A DNA stretch of 64,000 nt from Mycobacterium gordonae. Its GTDB lineage: Bacteria > Actinomycetota > Actinomycetes > Mycobacteriales > Mycobacteriaceae. Position numbers and translations under genes: made by a program. The stretch spans positions 1 through 64,000 of the forward strand of contig NZ_LQOY01000248.1 of NCBI RefSeq assembly GCF_002101675.1. The letters are read 5' to 3'. Numbering within the stretch: the first letter of the stretch is position 1; each line of letters starts with the position of its first letter. Shown here in pieces: positions 1-8,654 of the stretch. A model generated the notes under the pieces. That model made no database searches and had not been told where the DNA came from. It worked only from the letters and a program-made list of their open reading frames with translations.

Positions 1-527
1 CCGCCGGCCCCGCCCATGCCGATCAGTCCGGCGGCCCCGCCGGCCCCGCCGGCCCCGGCCGGGCTGCTGAGGCTGCCGGCCTTACCGGACCCGCCGGCCC
101 CGCCGTTGCCGATCAACCACCCACCAGCTGCACCGGAGTCGCCGGTGCCGGGAGCCCCGTTGGCGCCGTTGCCGATCAACGGGCGCCCGGTCAGCGCCCG
201 CACCGGGGCATTGACCAGGTCGAGCAAACTCTGCAACGGCGTAGCTGCGACGGCCTCGGCGGTCGCGTAGGAATTCGCCCCCTCGGTCAACGCCGCCACG
301 AACCGGGTATGGAATTCCGCGACTTGGCCGCTGATCGCCCGGTAGGCCTGACCGTATTCCCCGAACACGGTTGCGATGGCCGCCGACACCTCATCGGTAC
401 CCGCGGCCAACACCGCCGTAGTCGGGCCGATCGCAGCGGCACGGGCCTCATCGATTGCCGATCCAAGATCCGCGACATGCGTTGCGGCGCTGGCCAACAG
501 CTCCGGACTCGCGATGACGAAACCCAT
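1..527 (-). CDS. PE_PGRS family protein (3' end outside window)
   Basis: Reading leftwards from an ATG at 527 gives MGFVIASPELLASAATHVA, the start of a classical PE domain of about 95 residues. It is followed by a linker containing RPLIGNGANGAPGTG and then by Gly-Gly-Ala/Gly-Gly-X repeats (GNGGAGGSGKAG, AGAGGAGGAAG), the PGRS type. The gene runs off the left edge, so total length and any C-terminal domain are unknown. A ribosome binding site GGGAGG lies about 6 bases before the ATG. PE_PGRS proteins are surface or secreted mycobacterial proteins, usually exported by ESX-5, with no common enzymatic role. The YxxxD/E-like export signal after the PE helices was not checked. Neighbour: the same-strand papA gene ends about 210 bases upstream. 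Confidence 0.93.
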   Translation of the reverse strand, partial: MGFVIASPELLASAATHVADLGSAIDEARAAAIGPTTAVLAAGTDEVSAAIATVFGEYGQAYRAISGQVAEFHTRFVAALTEGANSYATAEAVAATPLQSLLDLVNAPVRALTGRPLIGNGANGAPGTGDSGAAGGWLIGNGGAGGSGKAGSLSSPAGAGGAGGAAGLIGMGGAG

Positions 528-739
528 CGAAACCTCCCACGGCGATGTGGTTGAGTCTGTTAAACCGTTCACCGACTGCGGGCCGGCGAAGAATCGGCGA
601 GTCGGCAGCTTCACGCCGCTGGCCTGCGATCTGTGGTCTTTCTCGGCATATATTCATTTCTTCGGCCGGCGGACCCCCGCGGATAGACCGCCGGAGCGAA
701 GATCGTCGCCAAGAGGTGTGCAATCGACGGTGGTCTGTC

Positions 740-2191
740 CTACGGCCGGTGCGACTGCAACTGAGCAGTGTGCAGGGCGAGCGGCACCCCACGGCCCTCT
801 GCCACGCGCAGGTATACCGACTTCATGGTGTCCAGGTAGCGGGCGACAGACTCGTAGGCGATCGGATTGCTGGGGAAAGAAGCCGTCACCGTCGTCTCGT
901 CGTGGAATTTGTTGATCCACACGCAGACGCGCGCCGCGATGCGGCCGTCGCTGAAAGCCCTGGTGTTCATTCGGTTCAACTGGGTTGAGACGACCGCTGA
1001 CAGCGGAGGTAGGCCCGCATCCAGGAACGACAACATCGGGAACGCTGAATGGGGCGAGGGCGTCCGCAGCCAGGGCGCCAGCTCGAATACGCGCTCGAAC
1101 GGCACCTTGGCCAGTGCGGTGTTGCAGTCGAAGGCAGCCTGAGCGCTGCGGGCGGTTTCCCCGAACGACCGGCCGACCGGGACGGCGACGGGGACGTGGC
1201 CGATGAACCATCCGGTGGTCAAGAACTCCGCGGGGCTGTTGCGGGTTCCGACGGGAGTCACTGCGCAATAGGTTCGCGAACCGGTCAATTCGTATTCGGC
1301 GTGGGCGGCGGCGGCGAAAACGCCGCCGCTGAAGCGGGCGCCCGCGGCGGTGCACGCCGTTTCGAAGCGGGCCGTCTGGTGGGCGTCCATCAGACGCAGC
1401 GACAAGAGCTCACCGTTGGTCAGCGGCGACGTGTCGCCCAGCGGCAGCGGGAAAGAGGGCAGCGACCCGTCGTTGTGCTCGAAGAATTCCATCCACTGGC
1501 GAATTTCCGGGGACTGGAGAGTCAGCGCGCTCGTGTCGGCGCGCTCGCGCAGGCAGTAGTCGGCGTAGCTGCCGGCCGCGGGAAGTGCGATCGGCCCTTC
1601 CCCGTCCATCAGCGCGTTGTACATCGCGCGGATCTCCCAGAAGACGCTGCCAATGAACATGGGGTCGACGTGGAGATGGTCGACGCCGATGCAGACGGTG
1701 AAATGGTCGTCGCGCTGGATGATCGAGAACCTGAAGCAGTCCCATTCCAGCGGGCTCGGCGTGGCCAGCAAATGGTCCTGCCACTGCTTGGGTGTCATCT
1801 CGCCGTGCTCGACGGCGACCAGTTCGATGTCGGCGGGGTCGGCGATGGTATGCCGGACGATTTCGCCGCTGTCGGTGAACGTGAACCAGCTCCGATAGGT
1901 GTCGTGCCGGCGCAGGTGCGCGGTGAAGACGTAGGTCATCGCCCGGATATCGCATTCGCCTGGAATGTCGAACGCGACGATCAACAGGCGGGACATGTCC
2001 AGTCCGCGGCGCCGCTGTTCGTGGAAGCCACGCAGGTGCCGGGCCTGGATATAGCTCGGGGGCACTGCGCTCACCGGCGCTCGCCGCGCCGTGTCCAGCG
2101 AAGCCGAAGTGGCGCGCCACAGCCAGGCCGCTCCGGGGGGTGGGGTCCAGTCACTGACTTTCCCGAGCCCCAGATGGCCCATGACAACCAT
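740..2191 (-). CDS. PapA-type polyketide-associated acyltransferase
   Basis: About 483 residues. It resembles mycobacterial Pap acyltransferases (PapA1/A2/A3/A4), which move a polyketide-derived acyl chain from a PKS or acyl-CoA onto trehalose or a glycolipid. The condensation-domain motif HxxxD is present as HLHVD inside GVDHLHVDPMFIG. The start chosen is ATG 2191 (MVVMGHLGLGKVSDWTPPPG), because the WTPPPGA stretch is typical of Pap N-termini; an upstream GTG at 2299 would run into the PKS 3' end. The gene lies 64 bases after the PKS stop on the same strand, so the two are probably one transcript. Synteny with M. tuberculosis Rv1527c-Rv1528c suggests papA4. In M. tuberculosis papA4 is reported short, whereas this copy looks full length. 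Acceptor and acyl specificity cannot be read from the sequence. Confidence 0.88.
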   Translation of the reverse strand: MVVMGHLGLGKVSDWTPPPGAAWLWRATSASLDTARRAPVSAVPPSYIQARHLRGFHEQRRRGLDMSRLLIVAFDIPGECDIRAMTYVFTAHLRRHDTYRSWFTFTDSGEIVRHTIADPADIELVAVEHGEMTPKQWQDHLLATPSPLEWDCFRFSIIQRDDHFTVCIGVDHLHVDPMFIGSVFWEIRAMYNALMDGEGPIALPAAGSYADYCLRERADTSALTLQSPEIRQWMEFFEHNDGSLPSFPLPLGDTSPLTNGELLSLRLMDAHQTARFETACTAAGARFSGGVFAAAAHAEYELTGSRTYCAVTPVGTRNSPAEFLTTGWFIGHVPVAVPVGRSFGETARSAQAAFDCNTALAKVPFERVFELAPWLRTPSPHSAFPMLSFLDAGLPPLSAVVSTQLNRMNTRAFSDGRIAARVCVWINKFHDETTVTASFPSNPIAYESVARYLDTMKSVYLRVAEGRGVPLALHTAQLQSHRP

Positions 2192-2255
2192 CTTCGCTCC
2201 TACCAGCTTCCGAACTTGCCGACAAAACAGCGTATTTCGTGGCGACCGGGATCCC

Positions 2256-5200
2256 TCACATTGACACCGGAGCGTCAGGTGCCGGCTGGAACTTCGCACA
2301 CATGTGGTCCGCCAGCTCGCGCACCGTGGTGATATCGGTGGAGCTCAGCCGGATTCCGGTTTCGGCCTCGATGCGGGTGCGTAGTTCCAGGTTTCCCAAT
2401 GAATCCAGTCCGTGGTCGGACAGCGGCCGATCGGGGTCGACGCCGCGCCGCAGGATCATGCCGACCTGCTCTGACACCAAACGTCGCAGTCGGCTTGGCC
2501 ATTCGTCGACGGGCAGCTCGAACAACCCGGCCCGGAACCGGTTCTGCTCGTTGCGCCGTCGTCCGTTCGAAGCCACCGCGGCGAACCTTTCGGCGAACGG
2601 GGAGCGTTCGGCGAGGGCGGCGAGCCACGGCGAGCCGGTGGCAGGGGTGTACCCGGAGAAGCAACGGGTATGGCGCAGCAGCGTTGTGAACGCGTGCGCA
2701 CCTTCCTCGGGTGCAATCATCGTGGTGTCACCTGTAGCCAGGCCGGCGCCGCGCCCGATTTCCGCCCACGCGCCCCAGGCGATCGCGGTGGCGGGACGGC
2801 CTTGCGCGCGTCGCCAGTGGGTGAAGCCGTCCAGCCAGCTGTTGGCTGCGGCGTAGGCGCACTGGCCCGGCGAACCCAACAGCGCTGCCGCGGAGGAGAA
2901 GACGCAGAACCAGTCGAGCGGGGCGGTCGCAGTGGCCCGGTGCAGGTGCCACGCGCCGTGTACCTTCGGCGCCCAGTCCCGCTCCAGCAGTTCGTCGGAG
3001 ATGTTAGGCAGCGTCGCGTCCTCCACCACCGCGGCCGCATGCAGGACGCCCCGCAACGGAAGGCCGGTGGCCACCGCTAGCGCAACGAGGTTCTCGGCAG
3101 TGTCGGGCGCCGCGATGTCGCCGCACTCGACCACCACGTCCGCGCCGGTGGTGCGGACCAGTTCGATTGTCTCCATGACCTTTCGGCTCGGCGTTGTCCG
3201 CGAGTTGAGCACGATGCGTCCGGCGCCGGCGGCGGCCATCTGTTCGGCGAGAAACAATCCCAGCCCGCCGAGGCCGCCGGTGATGAGGTAGGAACCGTCC
3301 GCGCGCACGACCGGAACCTGCTCGGGCGGAAGGATCACCGTGGGGGGCGTCGACGGCATATCGAGGATCAGTTTGCCGGTGTGCTGGGCGGCGCTCATCA
3401 TCCGAATCACCTTGGCGGCGTGGGAAACCGGATAGTGGGTGCGTTGCGGCTTCGGCAGCGATTGGTCAGCGGTGCGGCGGTATACCTCGTTCAACGTCGC
3501 CCGTACGCGATGCGGATGCGTGGCCGCCAGCAGGGCCAGGTCGACGGCGTGCAGTGACAAATTGCGCCGGAACGCGAACAGGCCGAGCCTGGTGTCGCCG
3601 TAGATGTCGCGTTTGCCGATCTCGACGAACTGGCCGCCGAAGGCCAACAGATCGAGCCCGGCGCGCTGCGCGGGGCCGGTGAGCGAATTAAGCACGATGT
3701 CGACGCCGTAGCCGTCGGTGTCGCGGCGGATCTGCTCAGCGAATTCGGTGCTGCGCGAGTTGTAGACATGGTTAATTCCCATGTCGCGCAGCATTTTCCG
3801 GCGGTGTGGAGTACCGGCCGTGGCGAAGATTTGGGCATCGGAGGCCCGGGCGATCGCGATCGCCGCCTGGCCCACGCCACCAGTGGCCGAGTGGATGAGC
3901 ACCTTGTCGCCGGCTTTGATGCGGGCCAGGTCGTGCAGGCCGTACCAGGCGGTGGCCGACGCAGTGGTGATCGCGGCGGCGTCGCCCCAGCTCAACCCGG
4001 TTGGCAGCGGTGCCGCAAGCGCGGCGTCGCAGGTGAGATAGGACGCCCAGCAGCCTCCGAGGGACATCCCGCCGACACGTTCGCCGACTTGAAGGTGAGC
4101 GACGTCGGGTCCCACCGCGGTCACCACTCCGGCGAAATCCAATCCGAGCTGCGGTTGCTGTCCGTCGAAGGATGGGTAGCGGCCGAAAGCCGCCAACACG
4201 TCGGCGAAGTTGACGCTGGATGCCCGCACCGCAACCTCGATCTGTCCGGGTCCGGGCCGAATGCGGGCGGCCTTGAGGCATTCGATCGTCTCTGGATCCC
4301 CTGGGGTGCGCACGTGCAGGCGCATACCGTCGCGATGGTGGTCGACCACTGTGCGCACCCGCTCGTCGGGCCGCAGCGGTGCCGGGCACAGGCGCGCCGT
4401 GAGCCACCGATCGTGGCGCCAGGCGGTCTCGTCTTCGGCCGTGGCGGCCAGGAGTTGCCGTGCGACTTTGTCCGGTCCGGTCAGGGCGTCGACGTCGATG
4501 TGGGTGGGCCGCAGGTAGGGATGCTCGGCGCCGATCGCCCGTAGCAGGCCCCGGATGCCCGCGTGGGCGAGGTTGACCGGGTCGTCGGGAAGCGCCACCT
4601 GGGCGTTGTTGGTCAGCACGTACAGCCGCGGCGCTTCGCCGGGGACGTCGAGCAGTTCGCGGGCGATGCGCACCAGCTCCCGCACGAAACCGATGTCCTG
4701 CGGGTCGGGACCGGCGGTGCCGCCGACCACAAGCACACTAGTGAACCCGCCGCTGGCCAGCGTGGTGCGCAGCGCTGCATCTTCGTGCGACCAGCCCATC
4801 GTCGCGCACTCCGCGCCAGCGGACGCCAGGGCATCGGCCAGATCGCTCGCCACGGAACCGAAAGTGCTTATTACCAACCACTTTCCGGGGTTGGCGGTGG
4901 GCGGGGGCAACTCGCGCTGCTGCCACTCGACGCCCAGCAGCCGTTCACCTAGCAGCCGGTCCCGTTCAACACCAGCTGGGCAGCCCGTTCCCATCAGCAG
5001 ACCGCGGATTTCCAGCAGCACGGTTCCGTGTTCGTCCGTCACGTCGATGTCGGCTTCGACATTGCTGCCGCAGGCTGTCACGGTCGTGTAGCAGTATCGG
5101 GGGGCCCGCAGTCTGCGCCCGGAGACGCCGTGGGCGCGCAATAGGCGGACGCGCAGCGGCAGCACCAAGCCCCCGTTGCCCGCGGCGCGCATCGCGGGGT

Positions 5201-8200
5201 GGGCCGCCACCGACTGGAAACAGGCGTCCAGCACTGCGGGGTGAACCACCGATCCGGTGTGCTGCCTCCGGATCGCGCCGGGCGCGCTGACCTCGGCCAG
5301 CACGGTGCTGACCGCACCGTCGGCGACCCGTGCCGCCAGCAAGCCGGTGAAGGCGGGGCCGAACCGCACACCGCGGCCCTCGAACCAGTCCCGCAGCCCG
5401 TCGCCGTCGAGACGGCGGGGATGTGCGGCCAGTAGAGCGTCGATGTCGTGGGTGGCCGGTTGCGGCTGGGCGGTCGAGTGCAGGACCGCGGCGGCCCGCC
5501 GCACCTTCTGGCCGCCGGAGTCGGTGTGCACCGCGAAGCCGGCCTCGCCGATCTGGTGCACCGTGGCGACGGCGCCGACCGCGGTCTCGGCGTCCAGCAG
5601 CAGCATCTCCTCGAAGCTGATGTCGCGGACTTCGGCGCCCTCGCCCAGGACGGTTTCGGCCGCGGCCAGCGCCATAGCGCAATAGACCGCCGCGGGCAGG
5701 GCGGCGACGTCGTTGATTCGGTGATCGGCCAGCCAGGGCAGTGCCGAGGTACCGACATCGGCCTGCCAGGCGTGCCGTTCCGGCTCCTCCATAAGTCGGA
5801 CGTGCACACCGAGAAGTGATTGTGCGGCGGCAGGATTGGCGCTGACGTCGGCTCGCTGCGCGCGGAGCAGCAACGGTCGATTCGCCCACGCCGGCAGCGG
5901 GGCGTCCACCAGCTGCCCGGGCTGATTGAGCTGCGCGAAGTCGACAGCGGCGCCGGCGTCGTGCAGATCAGCGACCAGGCCGAGCAAGCCGTGCGGGTCC
6001 CGCTGGCCGCGTCGCATCGCGGCGACCGCAGCCACCGGCATGTCCAGGCCTGCGGCGGTCTGTTCGATCGCGCGGGTCAGCAGCGGGTGCGGAGAGAGTT
6101 CCGCGAACACCCGGAAGCCGTCCTGCAGGGCGGCTTTCGTGGCGGCGGAGAACCGCACGGTGTGGCGCAGGTTGTCCACCCAGTAGCGGGCGTCGCACAG
6201 CGGCCGCTCCCGCGGATCGAACAGCGTCGCCGAGTAGTAGGGCAGCCGCGGTGGCAACGGTGTCAACTCGGTCAGCAGCCCGGCCAGCTCGTCGAGGATC
6301 GGGTTGACCTGTGGGGTATGCGAGGCCACGTCGACGGCCACCTCGCGTGCCAGCACCTCGCGCTCCTCCCACGCCGCGACGAGTTGACGCACCGTTTCCG
6401 GGGCACCGCCGATCACGGTGGATTGCGGGGAAGCGACGACGGCTATCACCACGTCCTTGACGGCGCGCCGGGTCAGTTCCTCCCGGACCTGCGCAGTGGG
6501 CAGTTCTACGGCCGCCATCGCGCCGGCGCCGGCCAGGCGCAGACACAGCCGGGACCGCCGGCAGATCACCCGGAGCCCGTCTTGCAGTGACAACGCGCCC
6601 GCCACCACCGCAGCCGAAACCTCGCCCAGGGAGTGGCCGATCACCGCCCCGGGACGCACGCCGCGCGCCCTCATCGCTTCGGCGAGCGCCACCTGCATGA
6701 CGAACAGGGTCGGCTGCACCCGGTCGATGCCGGTCACCGTCTCCGCTGCGGTGAGGGCATCGGTGACCGAAAAACCTGATTCGGCCGCGATCAACGGCTC
6801 GGCGGCGGCGACGGTGGCCGCGAAGGCCGGCTCGGTGGACAGCAGGTCGGCTCCCATCGCCGCCCACTGCGAGCCCTGCCCGGAGAACACCCACACCGGT
6901 CCGCGGTCGTCGAGGCCGACCGCCTGCTCGAGCGGACCGTCGCCGGCGGCCAACCCGCGCAGTGCCCGAACCAATTCATGGTTGTCCCCGGCGATCAGCG
7001 TTCGCCGGACCGGCCGGCGGCCGCGCCGGGATGCCAGCGTGTAGGCCAAATCCCGGAGGTGTGGCCGCTCTTCGTCCACCCAGTTCGCCAACCGCCGGGC
7101 CGTCTGCCGCAACGCCTCGGGCGAGCTGGCCGACAGCGCAAAGGGTCGCGGCAGCGACTCACGTTCGCTTTCGGCCGGTGCGGCGGTGTCGGGCGCCTGC
7201 TCGAGGATGGCGTGCGCGTTGGTTCCCGACATGCCGTACGACGACACCGCCGCCCGGCGCGGCAGCGACTCCCAGCCGCCCGGCCAGGGCGTAATCCGTC
7301 GCGGCACAAACAGTCCGGTTTCGACGGCGGCGAGCTCGGGGGGCAGCCCGGTGAAGTGCGCCATCGGCGGTATCACGCCATGGCGCAGCGACAGGATCGC
7401 CTTGACCATTCCCACGACACCCGCGGCCGCCTCGGTGTGGCCGAGATTGCTCTTGGCCGACGCGAGCGCGCAGGCGTTCCCGTTGGCGCCGTAAACCTCT
7501 GCCAGACTACGGAATTCGATGGGATCGCCCACCGGGGTGCCGGTGCCGTGCGCCTCGATCATGCCGACCGTGTCCGGGTCGACGCCGGCCGCGGCCAACG
7601 CTGACCGGTACGCGAGGACCTGTGCCCGCCCCGAAGGAGAAGTGATGGTGTCGGTGCGGCCATCCTGATTCACGGCGGTGCCGCGCACCACCGCCAGGAC
7701 GCGGTCGCCGTCGCGCAGCGCCTCGGGCAGGCGCTTGAGCAACAGCACCGCGCAGGCCTCGGACCGGATGAAGCCGTCGGCAGCGGCGTCGAAGCTGCGG
7801 CAACGTCCGGTCGCGGACAGCATGCCCTGCCCGGAGGCCGAAGCGAACATCTGCGGTTCGAGCATCACCATGCAGCCCCCGGCCAGCGCCAGGTCGCTCT
7901 CCCGCTCATGCAGGCTGCGGCAGGCCAGGTGAACGGCGACCAGGCTCGACGAGCATGCGGTGTCCACAGTGATCGACGGACCGCGCAATCCCAGCGCGTA
8001 GGACACCCGACCGGAGGCCATGCTGAACGCGGTGCCGGTGAATCCGTAGGCGTCGCCCAGGGCGCCCGCGGCGTCGGTGACGTGGGCGTAGTCGTCGTGA
8101 CACATGCCGGCGAAAACGCCGGTCAGCGAGTCCGCGAGCGATTCGGGCGGTACGCCGGCGTGTTCCACGGCCTCCCACGAGGTCTGCATGAGCAGGCGGT

Positions 8201-8492
8201 GCTGGGGGTCGATGGCGGTCGCCTCGCGCTCGCTGATGCCGAAGAACTCGGGATCGAAGCCGGCGACGTCGTTCAGAAAGCCGCCCCAGCGCGACACCGA
8301 CCGGCCCGGCGCACCCGGTTCGGGGTCGTAGCAGTCCTCGGCGTCCCAGCGGTCGGCCGGAACCTCGGTCACCAGGTCGTCGCCGCGCAACAGCGCGTCC
8401 CACAACGTCTCCGGTGAGTCGATGCCGCCCGGAAGGCGGCATGCCATGCCGATGACCGCCACCGCAGTGACCTGTCGCTGCTCCACCGTCAT
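2256..8492 (-). CDS. pks5: Mycocerosic-acid-synthase-type iterative polyketide synthase (Pks5-like)
   Basis: 2078 residues with the complete reducing order KS-AT-DH-ER-KR-ACP. KS: nucleophile Cys180 in VDTACSSSL, with His315 (EAHGTGTP) and His352 (SNLGHTE). AT: GHSLGE with Ser621, and VASH at 722-725, a motif type associated with methylmalonyl-CoA selection. DH: His924 in ADHRINDVAALP; the usual Gly is Asp here, as I recall for MAS-type enzymes. ER: NAD(P)H loop HSATGGVG near 1534. KR: TGGLGGLG near 1738. ACP: Ser2031 in DHGLDSLG, the phosphopantetheine site. Full reduction plus methylmalonyl extension predicts multimethyl-branched fatty acids made by elongating a primer iteratively. There is no thioesterase, so a Pap protein would offload the product; papA follows directly. 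M. tuberculosis Pks5 (Rv1527c) has the same architecture and position, and relatives serve lipooligosaccharide synthesis. The symbol rests on synteny and architecture. Confidence 0.93.
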   Translation of the reverse strand: MTVEQRQVTAVAVIGMACRLPGGIDSPETLWDALLRGDDLVTEVPADRWDAEDCYDPEPGAPGRSVSRWGGFLNDVAGFDPEFFGISEREATAIDPQHRLLMQTSWEAVEHAGVPPESLADSLTGVFAGMCHDDYAHVTDAAGALGDAYGFTGTAFSMASGRVSYALGLRGPSITVDTACSSSLVAVHLACRSLHERESDLALAGGCMVMLEPQMFASASGQGMLSATGRCRSFDAAADGFIRSEACAVLLLKRLPEALRDGDRVLAVVRGTAVNQDGRTDTITSPSGRAQVLAYRSALAAAGVDPDTVGMIEAHGTGTPVGDPIEFRSLAEVYGANGNACALASAKSNLGHTEAAAGVVGMVKAILSLRHGVIPPMAHFTGLPPELAAVETGLFVPRRITPWPGGWESLPRRAAVSSYGMSGTNAHAILEQAPDTAAPAESERESLPRPFALSASSPEALRQTARRLANWVDEERPHLRDLAYTLASRRGRRPVRRTLIAGDNHELVRALRGLAAGDGPLEQAVGLDDRGPVWVFSGQGSQWAAMGADLLSTEPAFAATVAAAEPLIAAESGFSVTDALTAAETVTGIDRVQPTLFVMQVALAEAMRARGVRPGAVIGHSLGEVSAAVVAGALSLQDGLRVICRRSRLCLRLAGAGAMAAVELPTAQVREELTRRAVKDVVIAVVASPQSTVIGGAPETVRQLVAAWEEREVLAREVAVDVASHTPQVNPILDELAGLLTELTPLPPRLPYYSATLFDPRERPLCDARYWVDNLRHTVRFSAATKAALQDGFRVFAELSPHPLLTRAIEQTAAGLDMPVAAVAAMRRGQRDPHGLLGLVADLHDAGAAVDFAQLNQPGQLVDAPLPAWANRPLLLRAQRADVSANPAAAQSLLGVHVRLMEEPERHAWQADVGTSALPWLADHRINDVAALPAAVYCAMALAAAETVLGEGAEVRDISFEEMLLLDAETAVGAVATVHQIGEAGFAVHTDSGGQKVRRAAAVLHSTAQPQPATHDIDALLAAHPRRLDGDGLRDWFEGRGVRFGPAFTGLLAARVADGAVSTVLAEVSAPGAIRRQHTGSVVHPAVLDACFQSVAAHPAMRAAGNGGLVLPLRVRLLRAHGVSGRRLRAPRYCYTTVTACGSNVEADIDVTDEHGTVLLEIRGLLMGTGCPAGVERDRLLGERLLGVEWQQRELPPPTANPGKWLVISTFGSVASDLADALASAGAECATMGWSHEDAALRTTLASGGFTSVLVVGGTAGPDPQDIGFVRELVRIARELLDVPGEAPRLYVLTNNAQVALPDDPVNLAHAGIRGLLRAIGAEHPYLRPTHIDVDALTGPDKVARQLLAATAEDETAWRHDRWLTARLCPAPLRPDERVRTVVDHHRDGMRLHVRTPGDPETIECLKAARIRPGPGQIEVAVRASSVNFADVLAAFGRYPSFDGQQPQLGLDFAGVVTAVGPDVAHLQVGERVGGMSLGGCWASYLTCDAALAAPLPTGLSWGDAAAITTASATAWYGLHDLARIKAGDKVLIHSATGGVGQAAIAIARASDAQIFATAGTPHRRKMLRDMGINHVYNSRSTEFAEQIRRDTDGYGVDIVLNSLTGPAQRAGLDLLAFGGQFVEIGKRDIYGDTRLGLFAFRRNLSLHAVDLALLAATHPHRVRATLNEVYRRTADQSLPKPQRTHYPVSHAAKVIRMMSAAQHTGKLILDMPSTPPTVILPPEQVPVVRADGSYLITGGLGGLGLFLAEQMAAAGAGRIVLNSRTTPSRKVMETIELVRTTGADVVVECGDIAAPDTAENLVALAVATGLPLRGVLHAAAVVEDATLPNISDELLERDWAPKVHGAWHLHRATATAPLDWFCVFSSAAALLGSPGQCAYAAANSWLDGFTHWRRAQGRPATAIAWGAWAEIGRGAGLATGDTTMIAPEEGAHAFTTLLRHTRCFSGYTPATGSPWLAALAERSPFAERFAAVASNGRRRNEQNRFRAGLFELPVDEWPSRLRRLVSEQVGMILRRGVDPDRPLSDHGLDSLGNLELRTRIEAETGIRLSSTDITTVRELADHMCAKFQPAPDAPVSM

Positions 8493-8654
8493 CCCACCTC
8501 TTCATGGACCGGGCCCGAGGTCATCTTCCCTGCTCAGCAACCATCGAGCGGGGAGCAACGCGCCGATGTTCCGGTCTTGGTCTGCACGCGAGCCAGCCCG
8601 ACTTCGGCGATACGGACCACGTGGTGCATGCCCCGGCGGGTAGTGTGCGATCCC

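Noticed and set aside
1049..2332. Long plus-strand frame of 427 codons
   Set aside because: Antisense to papA with Gly/Arg/Val-rich low-complexity composition; the minus-strand frame has a clear protein family.
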